Shown piece after piece: positions 16,943-28,347 of a DNA stretch of 43,042 bases. The first letter of the stretch is position 1. Each line of letters starts with the position of its first letter. The translations under genes were made by a program, and so were the position numbers. This DNA comes from Paenirhodobacter hankyongi (GTDB lineage Bacteria; Pseudomonadota; Alphaproteobacteria; Rhodobacterales; Rhodobacteraceae), in assembly GCF_003664585.1 (NCBI RefSeq), contig NZ_RCHI01000023.1:1-43042 (forward strand), read 5' to 3'. The notes under the pieces were generated by a model. That model was not told the origin of the DNA. It was given only the letters and a program-made list of their open reading frames with translations, and made no database searches.

Positions 16943-17651
16943 CCTGAGCCTGACCGGACGCTGGCTGCTGGCCGGCTGGTTCGCCGCGGTGATGCTGTTT
17001 CGCGGCGCGCCCTCGGTCGATCTGGCGATCTCGGGGCTGTTCTGGCATGCGGGATCGGGGTTCGACGTGATCGCCAACCCGCTGTGGGAATGGCTGCGCC
17101 AGCGGTTGTGGGATCTGGCGCTGATCGTGCTGGCGGTGGCGATCGTCGCCGGGCTGCGTGCCTTTGCCAAGGGACGCGCCGTCTGGGGGATGCCGGCGCG
17201 GGCCTGGGGATTCGTCGTGGCCCTTTATGTCGTCGGCCCGGGGCTGATCGTGAACGGCTTTCTCAAGGCCTATTCCGGCCGCGCCCGCCCGGCCTTCGTG
17301 ACCGAATTCGGTGGCACCAAGCTGTTCACCCCGGCGGGCACGTTCACCGACCAGTGCGCGCGCAACTGCTCCTTCGTCTCGGGCGAGGTTTCGGCTGCGG
17401 TGGCGCTTGCCGTGGCGCTGTGGCTTGCCTCGGTGCTCTGGACCCGGATCGAGGGCTGGCAGCGGGTCTATCTGCGCGCTGTCGCACTGTTCATCCCCGC
17501 CTTCGTCATCGTGCAGCGGGTGGCGACGGGGCGGCACTTCGCCTCGGACGCGGTCTTTGCCGCGCTGATCACCCTGACGCTCGCCTGGGGGCTTTACGCC
17601 CTCTTCGCCGGCCAGCTCGGGACGCGGCGCAATGCCGCCGGGGCGCCCTGA
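16929..17651 (+). CDS. PAP2-family membrane phosphatase
   Basis: The 240-residue integral membrane protein has the three PAP2 motifs: K113-x6-R120-P121, S151-G152, and R197-x5-H203-x3-D207. The second motif reads SGE instead of SGH, so the usual acid/base histidine is a glutamate (E153). Possible substrates are lipid A phosphates (LpxE-like), undecaprenyl pyrophosphate or phosphatidylglycerol phosphate; position in the glycosyltransferase cassette favours the first two. It overlaps the GT39 gene by 14 nt. The stop codon lies in the loop of a short GCGCCC/GGGCGC hairpin, right before the rpsL promoter. Confidence 0.85.
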   Translation: MPRLDLSLTGRWLLAGWFAAVMLFRGAPSVDLAISGLFWHAGSGFDVIANPLWEWLRQRLWDLALIVLAVAIVAGLRAFAKGRAVWGMPARAWGFVVALYVVGPGLIVNGFLKAYSGRARPAFVTEFGGTKLFTPAGTFTDQCARNCSFVSGEVSAAVALAVALWLASVLWTRIEGWQRVYLRAVALFIPAFVIVQRVATGRHFASDAVFAALITLTLAWGLYALFAGQLGTRRNAAGAP

Positions 17652-17659
17652 GGGCGCTG

Positions 17660-17688
17660 TTGACAAGGGGTCCGACTCCTCCTATAGC
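17660..17688 (+). promoter_or_regulatory. Promoter of the rpsL-rpsG-fusA-tuf (str) operon
   Basis: A consensus TTGACA (17660-17665), a 17-nt spacer and TATAGC (17683-17688). It lies only 8 nt after the PAP2 stop codon and about 235 nt before rpsL. The predicted leader has pairable segments (TCCTGA 17715-17720 with TCAGGA 17737-17742; a competing CTGAA/TTCAG hairpin). This is the best promoter match in the window. Confidence 0.75.
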
Positions 17689-17922
17689 CGCCGCTACCTG
17701 ATGGGCGCAGTGTGTCCTGAAGGTGGATTTCAGCGGTCAGGACCGGCCAACCGGCCTCTTTCCCTGAAGACGACGACGCATTCGCCCCGCCGCAAGACGG
17801 GAAGGGTGCGGTTTGGCGTTTCACGATCTGCGTGAAGCGCCGTCGAGAAGCGGCTCAGCCTCGCGCGGGGATCCCACCGGGCCGGGTTGAGAGTATTGAC
17901 AGAGCAAACACGGGGAACCGGA

Positions 17923-18294
17923 ATGCCTACCATCCAGCAGCTGATCCGCAAGCCGCGGCAGCCCAAGGTGCAGCGATCGAAATCGCAGCACCTTCAGCAG
18001 TGCCCGCAGAAGCGCGGCGTCTGCACGCGCGTCTACACCACGACGCCGAAGAAACCGAACTCGGCTATGCGTAAGGTCGCCAAGGTGCGCCTGACGAACG
18101 GCTTCGAGGTCATCTCCTACATCCCGGGCGAAAAGCACAACCTGCAGGAGCACTCCGTTGTGCTCATCCGCGGCGGTCGTGTGAAGGACCTTCCGGGTGT
18201 GCGCTATCACATCCTGCGCGGTGTTCTGGATACCCAGGGCGTCAAGGATCGTCGTCAGCGTCGTTCGAAATACGGCGCGAAGCGGCCGAAGTGA
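17923..18294 (+). CDS. rpsL: 30S ribosomal protein S12
   Basis: S12 lies at the decoding centre of the small subunit. The 123-residue product starts [12 protein letters not shown] at ATG 17923 with GGGGAA upstream; an in-frame earlier start would add 12 unrelated residues. The streptomycin-contact residues are wild type: K43 in [10 protein letters not shown] and K88 in [12 protein letters not shown]. It is the first gene of the str operon and is followed after 12 nt by rpsG. Confidence 0.97.
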   Translation: MPTIQQLIRKPRQPKVQRSKSQHLQQCPQKRGVCTRVYTTTPKKPNSAMRKVAKVRLTNGFEVISYIPGEKHNLQEHSVVLIRGGRVKDLPGVRYHILRGVLDTQGVKDRRQRRSKYGAKRPK

Positions 18295-18303
18295 GGAGTG
18301 TGA

Positions 18304-18777
<474 letters not shown>

Positions 18778-18791
18778 GAGAGGAACCCCTC

Positions 18792-20906
<2,115 letters not shown>

Positions 20907-20914
20907 GGCTGACG

Positions 20915-20938
20915 GCGTCCGGGGGTGACCCCGGGCGC
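20915..20938 (+). other. fusA-tuf intercistronic hairpin
   Basis: A 10-bp stem (20915-20924 with 20929-20938, one G-U pair) with a GTGA loop. No T tract follows, and tuf starts 34 nt later, so it is more likely an mRNA stability or processing structure than a terminator. Confidence 0.5.
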
Positions 20939-20972
20939 CTCTTCCCAGGTTCACGGACTACAGGAGGCCAGT

Positions 20973-22148
<1,176 letters not shown>

Positions 22149-22154
22149 TCGGGC

Positions 22155-22217
22155 GGCGGGGCAACCCGCCACCGACATCGAGATGCGAATGAATGGTGCG
22201 CCTGCGGGCGCACCATT
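22155..22217 (+). terminator. Two hairpins after tuf copy 2
   Basis: GGCGGG-GCAA-CCCGCC (22155-22170) is followed by an 11-bp perfect stem AATGGTGCGCC/GGCGCACCATT with loop TGCG (22192-22217). The second ends in TTTGCTCTT, a poor T tract, and runs straight into the rpsJ promoter. Termination may be partial, leaving some read-through from str into S10. Confidence 0.55.
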
Positions 22218-22222
22218 TGCTC

Positions 22223-22251
22223 TTGACAGACTCGGGTGCCTCCCGTAGAGC
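22223..22251 (+). promoter_or_regulatory. Promoter of rpsJ-rplC-rplD-rplW
   Basis: Consensus TTGACA (22223-22228), a 17-nt spacer and TAGAGC (22246-22251). Transcription would start near 22258 and give a leader of about 90 nt before rpsJ. The -35 and spacer match the rpsL promoter, and the -10 again lacks T at the last position. Confidence 0.7.
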
Positions 22252-22346
22252 GCCCCGGATCTCCAAGAGATTGTGGTTCGATGCAGGCGTCGCATTCGGC
22301 GGTGTCTGCCTCTCAACCTGATAGCCCCTGCGAGAGGCAAGACTAA
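22252..22346 (+). promoter_or_regulatory. rpsJ leader with ribosome-binding-site-hiding hairpin
   Basis: TGCCTCTC (22307-22314) can pair over 8 bp with GAGAGGCA (22332-22339), and GAGAGG is the only ribosome binding site for rpsJ at 22347. A stem here would therefore block initiation. In E. coli, L4, encoded two genes downstream, represses the S10 operon through its leader; an analogous control here is inference, because the structure differs from the E. coli leader. Confidence 0.5.
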
Positions 22347-22655
22347 ATGAGTGGTCAGAACATCCGCATCCGGCTCAAGGCGTTCGATTACCGCGTGCTG
22401 GACGCCAGCACCCAGGAAATCGTGAACACCGCCAAGCGTACCGGTGCACAGGTCCGCGGGCCGATCCCGCTGCCCAACAAGATCGAGAAATTCACGGTTC
22501 TCCGTGGTCCGCACATCGACAAGAAGTCGCGCGACCAGTGGGAAATCCGCACGCACAAGCGTCTGCTCGACATCGTCGACCCGACCCCCCAGACCGTGGA
22601 CGCGCTGATGAAGCTCGACCTCGCCGCTGGCGTCGACGTCGAGATCAAGGTCTGA
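22347..22655 (+). CDS. rpsJ: 30S ribosomal protein S10
   Basis: S10 is a head protein of the 30S subunit and, as NusE, part of antitermination complexes with NusB. The 102-residue product has [14 protein letters not shown] at the N-terminus and the long loop segment [20 protein letters not shown]. It is the first gene of the S10 block, 12 nt before rplC, under its own promoter and structured leader. Confidence 0.97.
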   Translation: MSGQNIRIRLKAFDYRVLDASTQEIVNTAKRTGAQVRGPIPLPNKIEKFTVLRGPHIDKKSRDQWEIRTHKRLLDIVDPTPQTVDALMKLDLAAGVDVEIKV

Positions 22656-22666
22656 GGAGGCACGCC

Positions 22667-23395
22667 ATGACTCAACGTTCTGGTGTTATCGCCAAGAAGC
22701 TGGGCATGACCCGGCTGTTCCTCGAAGACGGCAAGCAGGTCCCGGTGACCGTGCTGCAGCTCGACAACCTCCAGGTCGTCGCGCAGCGCACCGTCGAAAC
22801 CGACGGCTACACCGCCGTTCAGCTCGGCGCCGGCGAAGCCAAGGCGAAGCGCGTGTCGGCTGCGATGCGTGGTCACTTCGCGAAGGCGAACGTCGCTCCG
22901 AAGCGCAAGCTGGCCGAGTTCCGCGTGGACCCGGAAAACCTGATCGACGTCGGTGCCGAGATCTCGGCCGAGCACTACAATGCCGGCCAGTTCGTCGACA
23001 TCGCCGGCACCTCGATCGGTAAGGGCTTTGCGGGCGTCATGAAGCGCCACAACTTCGGCGGTCTGCGCGCCTCGCACGGCGTGTCGATCTCGCACCGTTC
23101 GCACGGTTCGACCGGCCAGTGCCAGGACCCGGGCAAGGTGTTCAAGGGCAAGAAGATGGCTGGCCATCTGGGTGCCGTGCGTGTCACCACGCAGAACATC
23201 CAGGTCGTCAAGACCGATGCCGACCGCGGCCTGATCCTGGTGAAGGGCTCCGTGCCCGGCGCCAAGGGTGGCTGGGTCACCATCAAGGACGCCGTCAAGA
23301 AGCCGCTGCCGTCGGACGTTCCGATGCCGGCCGGTCTGAAGACGGCTGCCGCTGCTCCGGCCGAAGAAGTCTCGGTCGAAGGGGGTGAAGCATGA
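22667..23395 (+). CDS. rplC: 50S ribosomal protein L3
   Basis: L3 is a primary 23S rRNA-binding protein that reaches the peptidyl-transferase centre. The 242-residue product starts [18 protein letters not shown] at ATG 22667 with GAGGAGG upstream; earlier in-frame starts overlap rpsJ. The central loop [18 protein letters not shown], whose Gln is methylated in E. coli, is present. The product is about 30 residues longer than E. coli L3, with an Ala/Glu-rich C-terminal tail. It overlaps rplD by 4 nt (ATGA). Confidence 0.97.
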   Translation: MTQRSGVIAKKLGMTRLFLEDGKQVPVTVLQLDNLQVVAQRTVETDGYTAVQLGAGEAKAKRVSAAMRGHFAKANVAPKRKLAEFRVDPENLIDVGAEISAEHYNAGQFVDIAGTSIGKGFAGVMKRHNFGGLRASHGVSISHRSHGSTGQCQDPGKVFKGKKMAGHLGAVRVTTQNIQVVKTDADRGLILVKGSVPGAKGGWVTIKDAVKKPLPSDVPMPAGLKTAAAAPAEEVSVEGGEA

Positions 23396-24012
23396 AACTC
23401 GATGTGATCACGCTTGACGGCGGCAAGGCCGGCTCGATCGATCTGGACGATGCGCTGTTCGGCCTCGAGCCGCGCGCCGACATCCTGCATCGCGTCGTGC
23501 GCTGGCAGCGCGCGAAGGCCCAGGCCGGCACCCACTCGGTGCTCGGCAAGTCGGACGTCAGCTACTCGACCAAGAAGATCTATCGCCAGAAGGGCACCGG
23601 CGGCGCTCGCCACGGGTCCAAGAAGGCCCCGATCTTCCGTCACGGTGGCGTCTACAAGGGCCCGACCCCGCGGTCGCACGCCCATGACCTGACGAAGAAG
23701 TTCCGCGCGCTCGGCCTGCGCCACGCGCTCTCGGCCAAGGCGAAAGCCGGCAACCTCGTGGTTCTGGACGCGGCCGACATGGCCGAAGCCAAGACCAAGC
23801 TGCTTGCCAAGGCCGCGAAGGAGCTTGGCTGGAAGAAGGTTCTGGTGATCGACGGCTCCGCCGTGAACGAGAACTTCGCCAAAGCCGCGCGCAACATCGA
23901 AGGCATCGACGTGCTGCCGTCGATGGGCGCCAACGTCTATGACATCCTCAAGCGTGAGACCCTGGTCCTCACGAAGGCGGGTGTCGAAGCTCTGGAGGCT
24001 CGCCTGAAATGA
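23392..24012 (+). CDS. rplD: 50S ribosomal protein L4
   Basis: L4 lines the peptide exit tunnel and in many bacteria represses the S10 operon. The 206-residue product has the tunnel-loop segment [19 protein letters not shown] near residues 65-83 and the C-terminal [15 protein letters not shown]. It overlaps both neighbours by 4 nt, which implies translational coupling from rplC through rplW. Confidence 0.97.
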   Translation: MKLDVITLDGGKAGSIDLDDALFGLEPRADILHRVVRWQRAKAQAGTHSVLGKSDVSYSTKKIYRQKGTGGARHGSKKAPIFRHGGVYKGPTPRSHAHDLTKKFRALGLRHALSAKAKAGNLVVLDAADMAEAKTKLLAKAAKELGWKKVLVIDGSAVNENFAKAARNIEGIDVLPSMGANVYDILKRETLVLTKAGVEALEARLK

Positions 24013-24305
24013 GCGCGAAACCCGAACACTACGACGTGATCGTGAAGCCGATCATCACCGAAAAGGCCACCATGGCCTCGGAGAACGGCGCGGTGGTCTT
24101 CCAGGTCGCGAAAACGGCTACGAAGCCGGCGATCAAGGAAGCCGTCGAGACCCTCTTCGGCGTCAAGGTGAAGGCGGTCAACACCACCATCACCAAGGGC
24201 AAGACCAAGCGTTTCCGCGGCATGGCCGGCGTGCGCTCGGACGTGAAGAAGGCCTATGTGACGCTGGAAGACGGTCAGACGATCGACGTCTCGACCGGCC
24301 TCTGA
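24009..24305 (+). CDS. rplW: 50S ribosomal protein L23
   Basis: L23 sits at the tunnel exit and docks SRP and trigger factor. The 98-residue product has [15 protein letters not shown] near the N-terminus and the flexible loop [14 protein letters not shown]. Its start overlaps the rplD stop (ATGA). Normally rplB follows at once; here an intrinsic terminator lies 21 nt downstream and rplB is about 0.9 kb away. Confidence 0.97.
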   Translation: MSAKPEHYDVIVKPIITEKATMASENGAVVFQVAKTATKPAIKEAVETLFGVKVKAVNTTITKGKTKRFRGMAGVRSDVKKAYVTLEDGQTIDVSTGL

Positions 24306-24325
24306 GCCGATCTGTCAGAACCTGG

Positions 24326-24354
24326 AAAGGCCCTCGCGTGAGCGGGGGCCTTTT
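24326..24354 (+). terminator. Intrinsic terminator after rplW
   Basis: An 11-bp stem (AAGGCCCTCGC 24327-24337 with GCGGGGGCCTT 24342-24352, one G-U pair), loop GTGA, then a T run. It would stop the rpsJ-rplW transcript inside what is usually one S10 operon. Confidence 0.88.
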
Positions 24355-24497
24355 CGTTTGGGGAGGCGTGTCTGTCTTCCTAAGGTGGATGGGCCCATGT
24401 CGTTGTCATCAGGAAAAGCGTCGAGGACTTGAAGGGGGCGTTATGCGCTCCCAACTGACGCGTGTGGAATTGGCTATATCACCGCAGGAGATTTCCC

Positions 24498-24974
24498 ATG
24501 CCCTTGCCATTCTTCCCTATAGCATACCCGGTTTTGCACTCTTCAGGCGCATGGATCGCGTCTACTTCCGTCGGCGGGTATGTGGCCGGAACGCTTTCGT
24601 CCACCTATGTCGGTGCGCTTATTCTTGGGAATTTTTCTCTGCTAGCCACTTTGGTGAGTGCGTTGACCGCACTGTTTGGAAAGATCTTCTGTGGCGCTGC
24701 AATCATGGACGCAATGTCGGGCATTTCCGCCAGTGTGGGGACGTGGCTGGTGGCTGTCGGGCTTGATGGAGTGGCGAAGTTTCTGGGGATTGCTCCCGCG
24801 CCGACTTTTCTTGGGTTCACGCTGCAGGAAAGGAATGTCGGGGCGGCTATTTTGGTCTGCTTAGTCTTTGTCGGCGTGCTGTTTCGTCTCACTGCGAGGT
24901 GGAGGGTAGGCACCCCTGGTGATCGGCGAGAGTTGATGTCGAGGTTTCTCGGAGTCTCGAGAAGCGCCGGATAG
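24498..24974 (+). CDS. Small membrane protein of unknown function inserted in the S10 operon
   Basis: The 158-residue product starts MPLPFFPIAYPVL at ATG 24498, with AGGAG at 24486-24490 spaced 7 nt. At least three hydrophobic stretches are visible: about residues 24-55 (Gly/Ser/Thr-rich, then LILGNFSLLATLVSALTAL), 75-92 and 112-127, and the C-terminus is Arg-rich. I recognise no family and no catalytic motif. The codons are clearly more A+T-rich than those of neighbouring ribosomal genes, suggesting acquired DNA. It lies between the rplW terminator and new rplB control signals. No transposase, integrase or direct repeats are seen. A phage-type membrane protein is one possibility, without positive evidence. 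Confidence 0.6.
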   Translation: MPLPFFPIAYPVLHSSGAWIASTSVGGYVAGTLSSTYVGALILGNFSLLATLVSALTALFGKIFCGAAIMDAMSGISASVGTWLVAVGLDGVAKFLGIAPAPTFLGFTLQERNVGAAILVCLVFVGVLFRLTARWRVGTPGDRRELMSRFLGVSRSAG

Positions 24975-25012
24975 CTACTTCGGGGCGGTGCTCTTTGCTC
25001 ACGGCCCGATCC

Positions 25013-25165
25013 GTTGGGGGCGGTTCTATCTAACCTATAGACTCGCCCCCCCAACCCTGCTACATCGCGCCAGTCCCGCAGCCCCGGATTCGTTCCGGGG
25101 CGCTTGACTATTGAACTCGGGGACCTTCGGGGCCCTTTACACACAGACAGGCGGGGCAACCCGCC
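25013..25165 (+). promoter_or_regulatory. rplB upstream region: hairpins and possible promoter
   Basis: Three structures lie in the 215 nt before rplB. GTTGGGGGCG (25013-25022) can pair with CGCCCCCCCAAC (25044-25055) around an inner CTAT/ATAG stem. GCCCCGGA-TTCGT-TCCGGGGC spans 25081-25101. GGCGGG-GCAA-CCCGCC (25150-25165) is identical to the hairpin after tuf copy 2. TATAGA at 25036-25041, with TTGGGG 16 nt upstream, or TTGAAC (25111) with CTTTAC (25135), could be a promoter. Since a terminator lies upstream, some promoter for rplB is expected, but none is convincing. Confidence 0.4.
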
Positions 25166-25189
25166 GCAAGCTAACGGAAGACAGAAAGC

Positions 25190-26026
25190 ATGGCACTCAA
25201 GTCGTATAAGCCGACGACGCCGGGCCAGCGTGGGCTGGTTCTGATCGACCGTTCGGAGCTTTGGAAAGGCCGTCCGGTCAAAGCCCTCACTGAGGGCCTG
25301 ATCAAGACCGGTGGCCGGAACAATACCGGGCGCGTCACGATGTGGCACAAGGGTGGCGGCGCCAAGCGTCTCTACCGCGTCGTCGATTTCAAGCGTCGCA
25401 AGTTCGACGTTCCGGCGGTCGTCGAGCGGATCGAATACGATCCGAACCGTACCGCCTTCATCGCGCTGATCAAGTACCAGGACGGCGAGCTCGCCTACAT
25501 CCTGGCGCCGCAGCGCCTCGCTGTCGGCGACACCGTCTACTCGGGCCCGAAGCACGACATCAAGCCGGGCAACGCGATGCCGTTCTCGGGCATGCCGATC
25601 GGCACGATCGTGCACAACGTCGAGCTGAAGCCGGGCAAGGGCGGTCAGCTGGCCCGTGCCGCCGGCACCTACGCCCAGTTCGTCGGCCGTGACGGCGGCT
25701 ATGCTCAGATCCGCCTCTCGTCGGGCGAGCTGCGCATCGTGCGTCAGGAGTGCATGGCCACCATCGGTGCCGTGTCGAACGCCGACCACTCGAACCAGAA
25801 CTTCGGTAAAGCCGGTCGTATGCGCCACAAGGGCGTGCGTCCGACCGTCCGCGGCGTCGCGATGAACCCGATCGACCACCCGCATGGCGGTGGTGAAGGC
25901 CGGACCTCGGGTGGCCGTACCCCGGTGACCCCGTGGGGCAAGGACACCAAGGGCAAGAAGACTCGCTCGAACAAGAAGACGGACAAGTACATTCTCCGTT
26001 CGCGCAACGCCAAGAAGGGTCGCTAA
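25190..26026 (+). CDS. rplB: 50S ribosomal protein L2
   Basis: L2 is a highly conserved protein near the peptidyl-transferase centre and an intersubunit bridge. The 278-residue product starts [16 protein letters not shown], carries [20 protein letters not shown], and has the C-terminal [21 protein letters not shown] with the conserved histidine. GGAAG at 25176-25180 is the ribosome binding site. It begins a separate block rplB-rpsS-rplV-rpsC-rplP. Confidence 0.98.
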   Translation: MALKSYKPTTPGQRGLVLIDRSELWKGRPVKALTEGLIKTGGRNNTGRVTMWHKGGGAKRLYRVVDFKRRKFDVPAVVERIEYDPNRTAFIALIKYQDGELAYILAPQRLAVGDTVYSGPKHDIKPGNAMPFSGMPIGTIVHNVELKPGKGGQLARAAGTYAQFVGRDGGYAQIRLSSGELRIVRQECMATIGAVSNADHSNQNFGKAGRMRHKGVRPTVRGVAMNPIDHPHGGGEGRTSGGRTPVTPWGKDTKGKKTRSNKKTDKYILRSRNAKKGR

Positions 26027-26029
26027 CAC

Positions 26030-26308
26030 ATGGCACGTTCTATCTGGAAAGGCCCCTTCGTCGACGCCTATCTGCTGAAGAAGGCGGAGAAGGCGAAAGC
26101 TTCGGGCAAATCGGACGTGATCAAGATCTGGTCGCGCCGCTCCACCATCCTGCCGCAGTTCGTCGGTCTGACCTTCGGCGTCTACAACGGCCAGAAGCAC
26201 ATCCCGGTCAACGTGACCGAGGAAATGATCGGCCAGAAGTTCGGTGAATATTCGCCGACCCGGACCTATTACGGTCACGCCGCCGACAAGAAAGCCAAGA
26301 GGAAGTAA
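26030..26308 (+). CDS. rpsS: 30S ribosomal protein S19
   Basis: S19 is a 30S head protein that contacts S13 and the intersubunit bridge. The 92-residue product starts [20 protein letters not shown], has [13 protein letters not shown] and the typical [18 protein letters not shown] end. It follows rplB by 3 nt and precedes rplV by 5 nt. Confidence 0.97.
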   Translation: MARSIWKGPFVDAYLLKKAEKAKASGKSDVIKIWSRRSTILPQFVGLTFGVYNGQKHIPVNVTEEMIGQKFGEYSPTRTYYGHAADKKAKRK

Positions 26309-26313
26309 GAGCC

Positions 26314-26694
26314 ATGGGTAAGGAAAACAATCCGCGCCGCGTGGCGGACAACGAAGCTTTCGCCAAGACGAAGATGCTTCGCACCTCGCCGCAGAAGCTG
26401 AACCTCGTCGCTGCGATGATCCGCGGCAAGAAGGTCGACAAGGCTCTCGCCGATCTCACCTTCTCGAAGCGCCGCATCGCCGGTGACGTGAAGAAGTGCC
26501 TGCAGTCGGCCATCGCCAATGCCGAGAACAACCACGGCCTCGACGTCGACAACCTGGTCGTCGCGGAAGCCTGGGTCGGCAAGAACCTGGTCATGAAACG
26601 CGGTCGTCCGCGCGCCCGTGGTCGTTTCGGCAAGATCATGAAGCCGTTTTCGGAAATCACCATCAAGGTGCGTCAGATCGAGGAGCGTGCGTAA
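26314..26694 (+). CDS. rplV: 50S ribosomal protein L22
   Basis: L22 contacts all 23S domains and lines the exit tunnel with an extended hairpin. The 126-residue product has [22 protein letters not shown] in the N-terminal half and the tunnel loop [14 protein letters not shown] near residues 95-110, without alterations suggestive of macrolide resistance. Its TAA overlaps the rpsC ATG by one base. Confidence 0.97.
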   Translation: MGKENNPRRVADNEAFAKTKMLRTSPQKLNLVAAMIRGKKVDKALADLTFSKRRIAGDVKKCLQSAIANAENNHGLDVDNLVVAEAWVGKNLVMKRGRPRARGRFGKIMKPFSEITIKVRQIEERA

Positions 26695-27404
26695 TGGGAC
26701 AGAAGGTCAACCCGATCGGGATGCGCCTCCAGGTCAACCGCACCTGGGACAGCCGCTGGTTCGCCGAGTCGAAAGACTATGGTGACATGCTGCTCGAAGA
26801 CCTGAAGATGCGCGACTTCATCCATGAAGAAGCCAAGCAGGCCGGCATCAGCCGCGTGATCATCGAGCGTCCGCACAAGAAGTGCCGCGTGACCATTCAC
26901 GCTGCGCGTCCGGGCGTCATCATCGGCAAGAAGGGCGCGGACATCGAAGTCCTGCGCAAGAAGCTGGCGAACTTCACGAAGTCGGAACTGCACCTCAACA
27001 TCGTCGAGGTCCGCAAGCCCGAACTCGACGCCCAGCTGGTCGCCGAATCGATCGCGCAGCAGCTCGAGCGCCGCGTGTCCTTCCGTCGTGCGATGAAGCG
27101 CGCCGTGCAGAACGCGATGCGCATGGGCGCCCTCGGCATCCGGGTGAACGTTGCCGGCCGTCTCGGCGGCGCGGAAATCGCCCGTACCGAATGGTACCGT
27201 GAAGGTCGCGTGCCGCTGCACACCCTGCGTGCCGACATCGACTATGCGCTGTCCGAAGCGTCGACCCCCTACGGGATCATCGGCGTGAAGGTCTGGATCT
27301 TCAAAGGCGAGATCATGGAACATGATCCGCAAGCACGCGACCGCAAGGCCGCCGAGGCCCAGGAAGGCCCGGCGCCGCGTGGCCCGCGTCGCGACGCTCG
27401 TTGA
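26694..27404 (+). CDS. rpsC: 30S ribosomal protein S3
   Basis: S3 lies at the mRNA entry site and contributes to helicase activity. The 236-residue product starts [20 protein letters not shown]. It has the KH-domain [18 protein letters not shown] near residues 72-89 and the C-terminal domain [20 protein letters not shown]. It starts within the rplV stop (TAATG) and is followed after 12 nt by rplP. Confidence 0.97.
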   Translation: MGQKVNPIGMRLQVNRTWDSRWFAESKDYGDMLLEDLKMRDFIHEEAKQAGISRVIIERPHKKCRVTIHAARPGVIIGKKGADIEVLRKKLANFTKSELHLNIVEVRKPELDAQLVAESIAQQLERRVSFRRAMKRAVQNAMRMGALGIRVNVAGRLGGAEIARTEWYREGRVPLHTLRADIDYALSEASTPYGIIGVKVWIFKGEIMEHDPQARDRKAAEAQEGPAPRGPRRDAR

Positions 27405-27416
27405 GGGGTATGAGAG

Positions 27417-27830
27417 ATGCTGCAACCGAAACGGACGAAGTTCCGCAAACAGCACAAGGGCCGTATTCACGGTGAAGCCAAGGGCGGCTTCAACCTGAAC
27501 TTCGGGTCCTTCGCGCTGAAAGCCACCGAGCCGGAGCGTGTGACCGCGCGCCAGATCGAAGCTGCGCGTCGTGCGATCACCCGTCACATGAAGCGTCAGG
27601 GCCGGGTCTGGATCCGCGTGTTCCCGGATGTGCCGGTGTCGTCGAAGCCCACCGAAGTCCGTATGGGTAAAGGTAAGGGCTCGGTCGATTACTGGGCGGC
27701 CAAGGTGAAGCCGGGCCGGATCATGTTCGAGATCGACGGTGTGTCGGAAGTCGTTGCGCGCGAGGCCCTGCGCCTTGGCGCCAACAAGCTGCCGGTGCTG
27801 ACCCGCATCGTGGCGCGCGAAGACTGGTAA
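27417..27830 (+). CDS. rplP: 50S ribosomal protein L16
   Basis: L16 organises the A-site tRNA path on the 50S subunit. The 137-residue product starts [16 protein letters not shown], has the central [20 protein letters not shown] with the conserved Arg (hydroxylated in E. coli) and [17 protein letters not shown]. rpmC normally follows directly; here a strong terminator lies 24 nt downstream and rpmC is about 0.5 kb away beyond an antisense tRNA gene. Confidence 0.97.
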   Translation: MLQPKRTKFRKQHKGRIHGEAKGGFNLNFGSFALKATEPERVTARQIEAARRAITRHMKRQGRVWIRVFPDVPVSSKPTEVRMGKGKGSVDYWAAKVKPGRIMFEIDGVSEVVAREALRLGANKLPVLTRIVAREDW

Positions 27831-27853
27831 TCCGGTCTTCCCGTCAGGAGATC

Positions 27854-27886
27854 AGGCCCCCCGAGCGAATCGGGGGGCCTTTTCTT
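27854..27886 (+). terminator. Intrinsic terminator after rplP
   Basis: An 11-bp perfect stem (AGGCCCCCCGA 27854-27864 with TCGGGGGGCCT 27870-27880), loop GCGAA, then TTTTCTTTT. It closes the rplB-rplP transcript. Confidence 0.9.
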
Positions 27887-27960
27887 TTGGCGGTTCGATG
27901 TTCCGGGGGCTGCGGGGCCGGGGGCCGGGGGCCGGGGGCCTGGCGGCGGTGCAGGCGCGA

Positions 27961-27990
27961 AAACGCGAAAACCCGCGACGAATCGCGGGT
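27961..27990 (-). terminator. Intrinsic terminator of tRNA-Gln (minus strand)
   Basis: ACCCGCGA (27971-27978) and TCGCGGGT (27983-27990) form a perfect 8-bp stem with loop CGAA, read as TTCG on the minus strand. On that strand it is followed by TTTTCGCGTTTTCGC. It lies about 40 nt beyond the tRNA 3' end, back to back with the rplP terminator. Confidence 0.75.
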
Positions 27991-28031
27991 GAGCCGGAGC
28001 CAAGCAGATCAACATAGATGCTGGGGAAGGT

Positions 28032-28105
28032 TGGCTGCCCTCCGTGGATTCGAACCACGCTTACCTGAGTCAGAATCAGGCGTCCTGCCGCTAGACGAGA
28101 GGGCA
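28032..28105 (-). tRNA. tRNA-Gln (anticodon CTG)
   Basis: A 74-nt cloverleaf on the minus strand with encoded CCA (28034-28032). The acceptor stem pairs TGCCCTC with GAGGGCA, and the T arm contains GGTTCGAATCC. The anticodon stem CCTGA/TCAGG holds the loop TTCTGAC, giving CTG, which reads CAG. It is transcribed against the flanking ribosomal genes and has its own candidate promoter and terminator. Confidence 0.93.
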
Positions 28106-28153
28106 ACAGGGAGAAGTGCTTCGCCGCGAGCGGCTTCGGTCTTCTTGCGGGCC

Positions 28154-28182
28154 CAAGTAAGGGGTTGTGCGACCGACGTCAA
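28154..28182 (-). promoter_or_regulatory. Putative promoter of tRNA-Gln
   Basis: On the minus strand, TTGACG (28182-28177), a 17-nt spacer and TACTTG (28159-28154). The predicted start is about 42 nt before the tRNA 5' end at 28105. It is divergent from the rpmC promoter 50 bp away, and the -10 ends in G. Confidence 0.6.
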
Positions 28183-28231
28183 CCGGGAAATTGCATTTTG
28201 TCGCGCTTCCGTGAATTCGGGGCATTTGGCA

Positions 28232-28260
28232 TTGCCAGATTGGGGGTGTGGTGCTATAGG
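28232..28260 (+). promoter_or_regulatory. Putative promoter of rpmC and the spc genes
   Basis: TTGCCA (28232-28237), a 17-nt spacer and TATAGG (28255-28260), about 88 nt before rpmC. A promoter is required here because the tRNA-Gln unit and the rplP terminator separate rpmC from the upstream S10 genes. Confidence 0.65.
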
Positions 28261-28266
28261 CCGCGG

Positions 28267-28329
28267 GTCCGGACCTCCGGACATACATAACCCACCAGGA
28301 TCAGGGTCACCCCAAGGGGCCCTCTGGTG
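28267..28329 (+). promoter_or_regulatory. Structured leader of the rpmC transcript
   Basis: Right after the predicted start lie GTCCGG-ACCT-CCGGAC (28267-28282) and a longer stem closed by CACCAG (28293-28298) and CTGGTG (28324-28329), with CCCC-AA-GGGG inside. The second stem ends 6 nt before the rpmC ribosome binding site AAGGA. A regulatory role is possible but unproven. Confidence 0.4.
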
Positions 28330-28347
28330 CCAAAAAAGGACCGTGGC

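Noticed and set aside
17897-17902. TTGACA just upstream of rpsL considered as a -35 element
   Set aside because: A -10 element at normal spacing would fall on the start codon; the promoter at 17660-17688 is far better placed.
24338-24766. Open frame of 142 codons starting in the rplW terminator
   Set aside because: Starts inside a hairpin, has no ribosome binding site and overlaps the better-supported membrane-protein gene at 24498.
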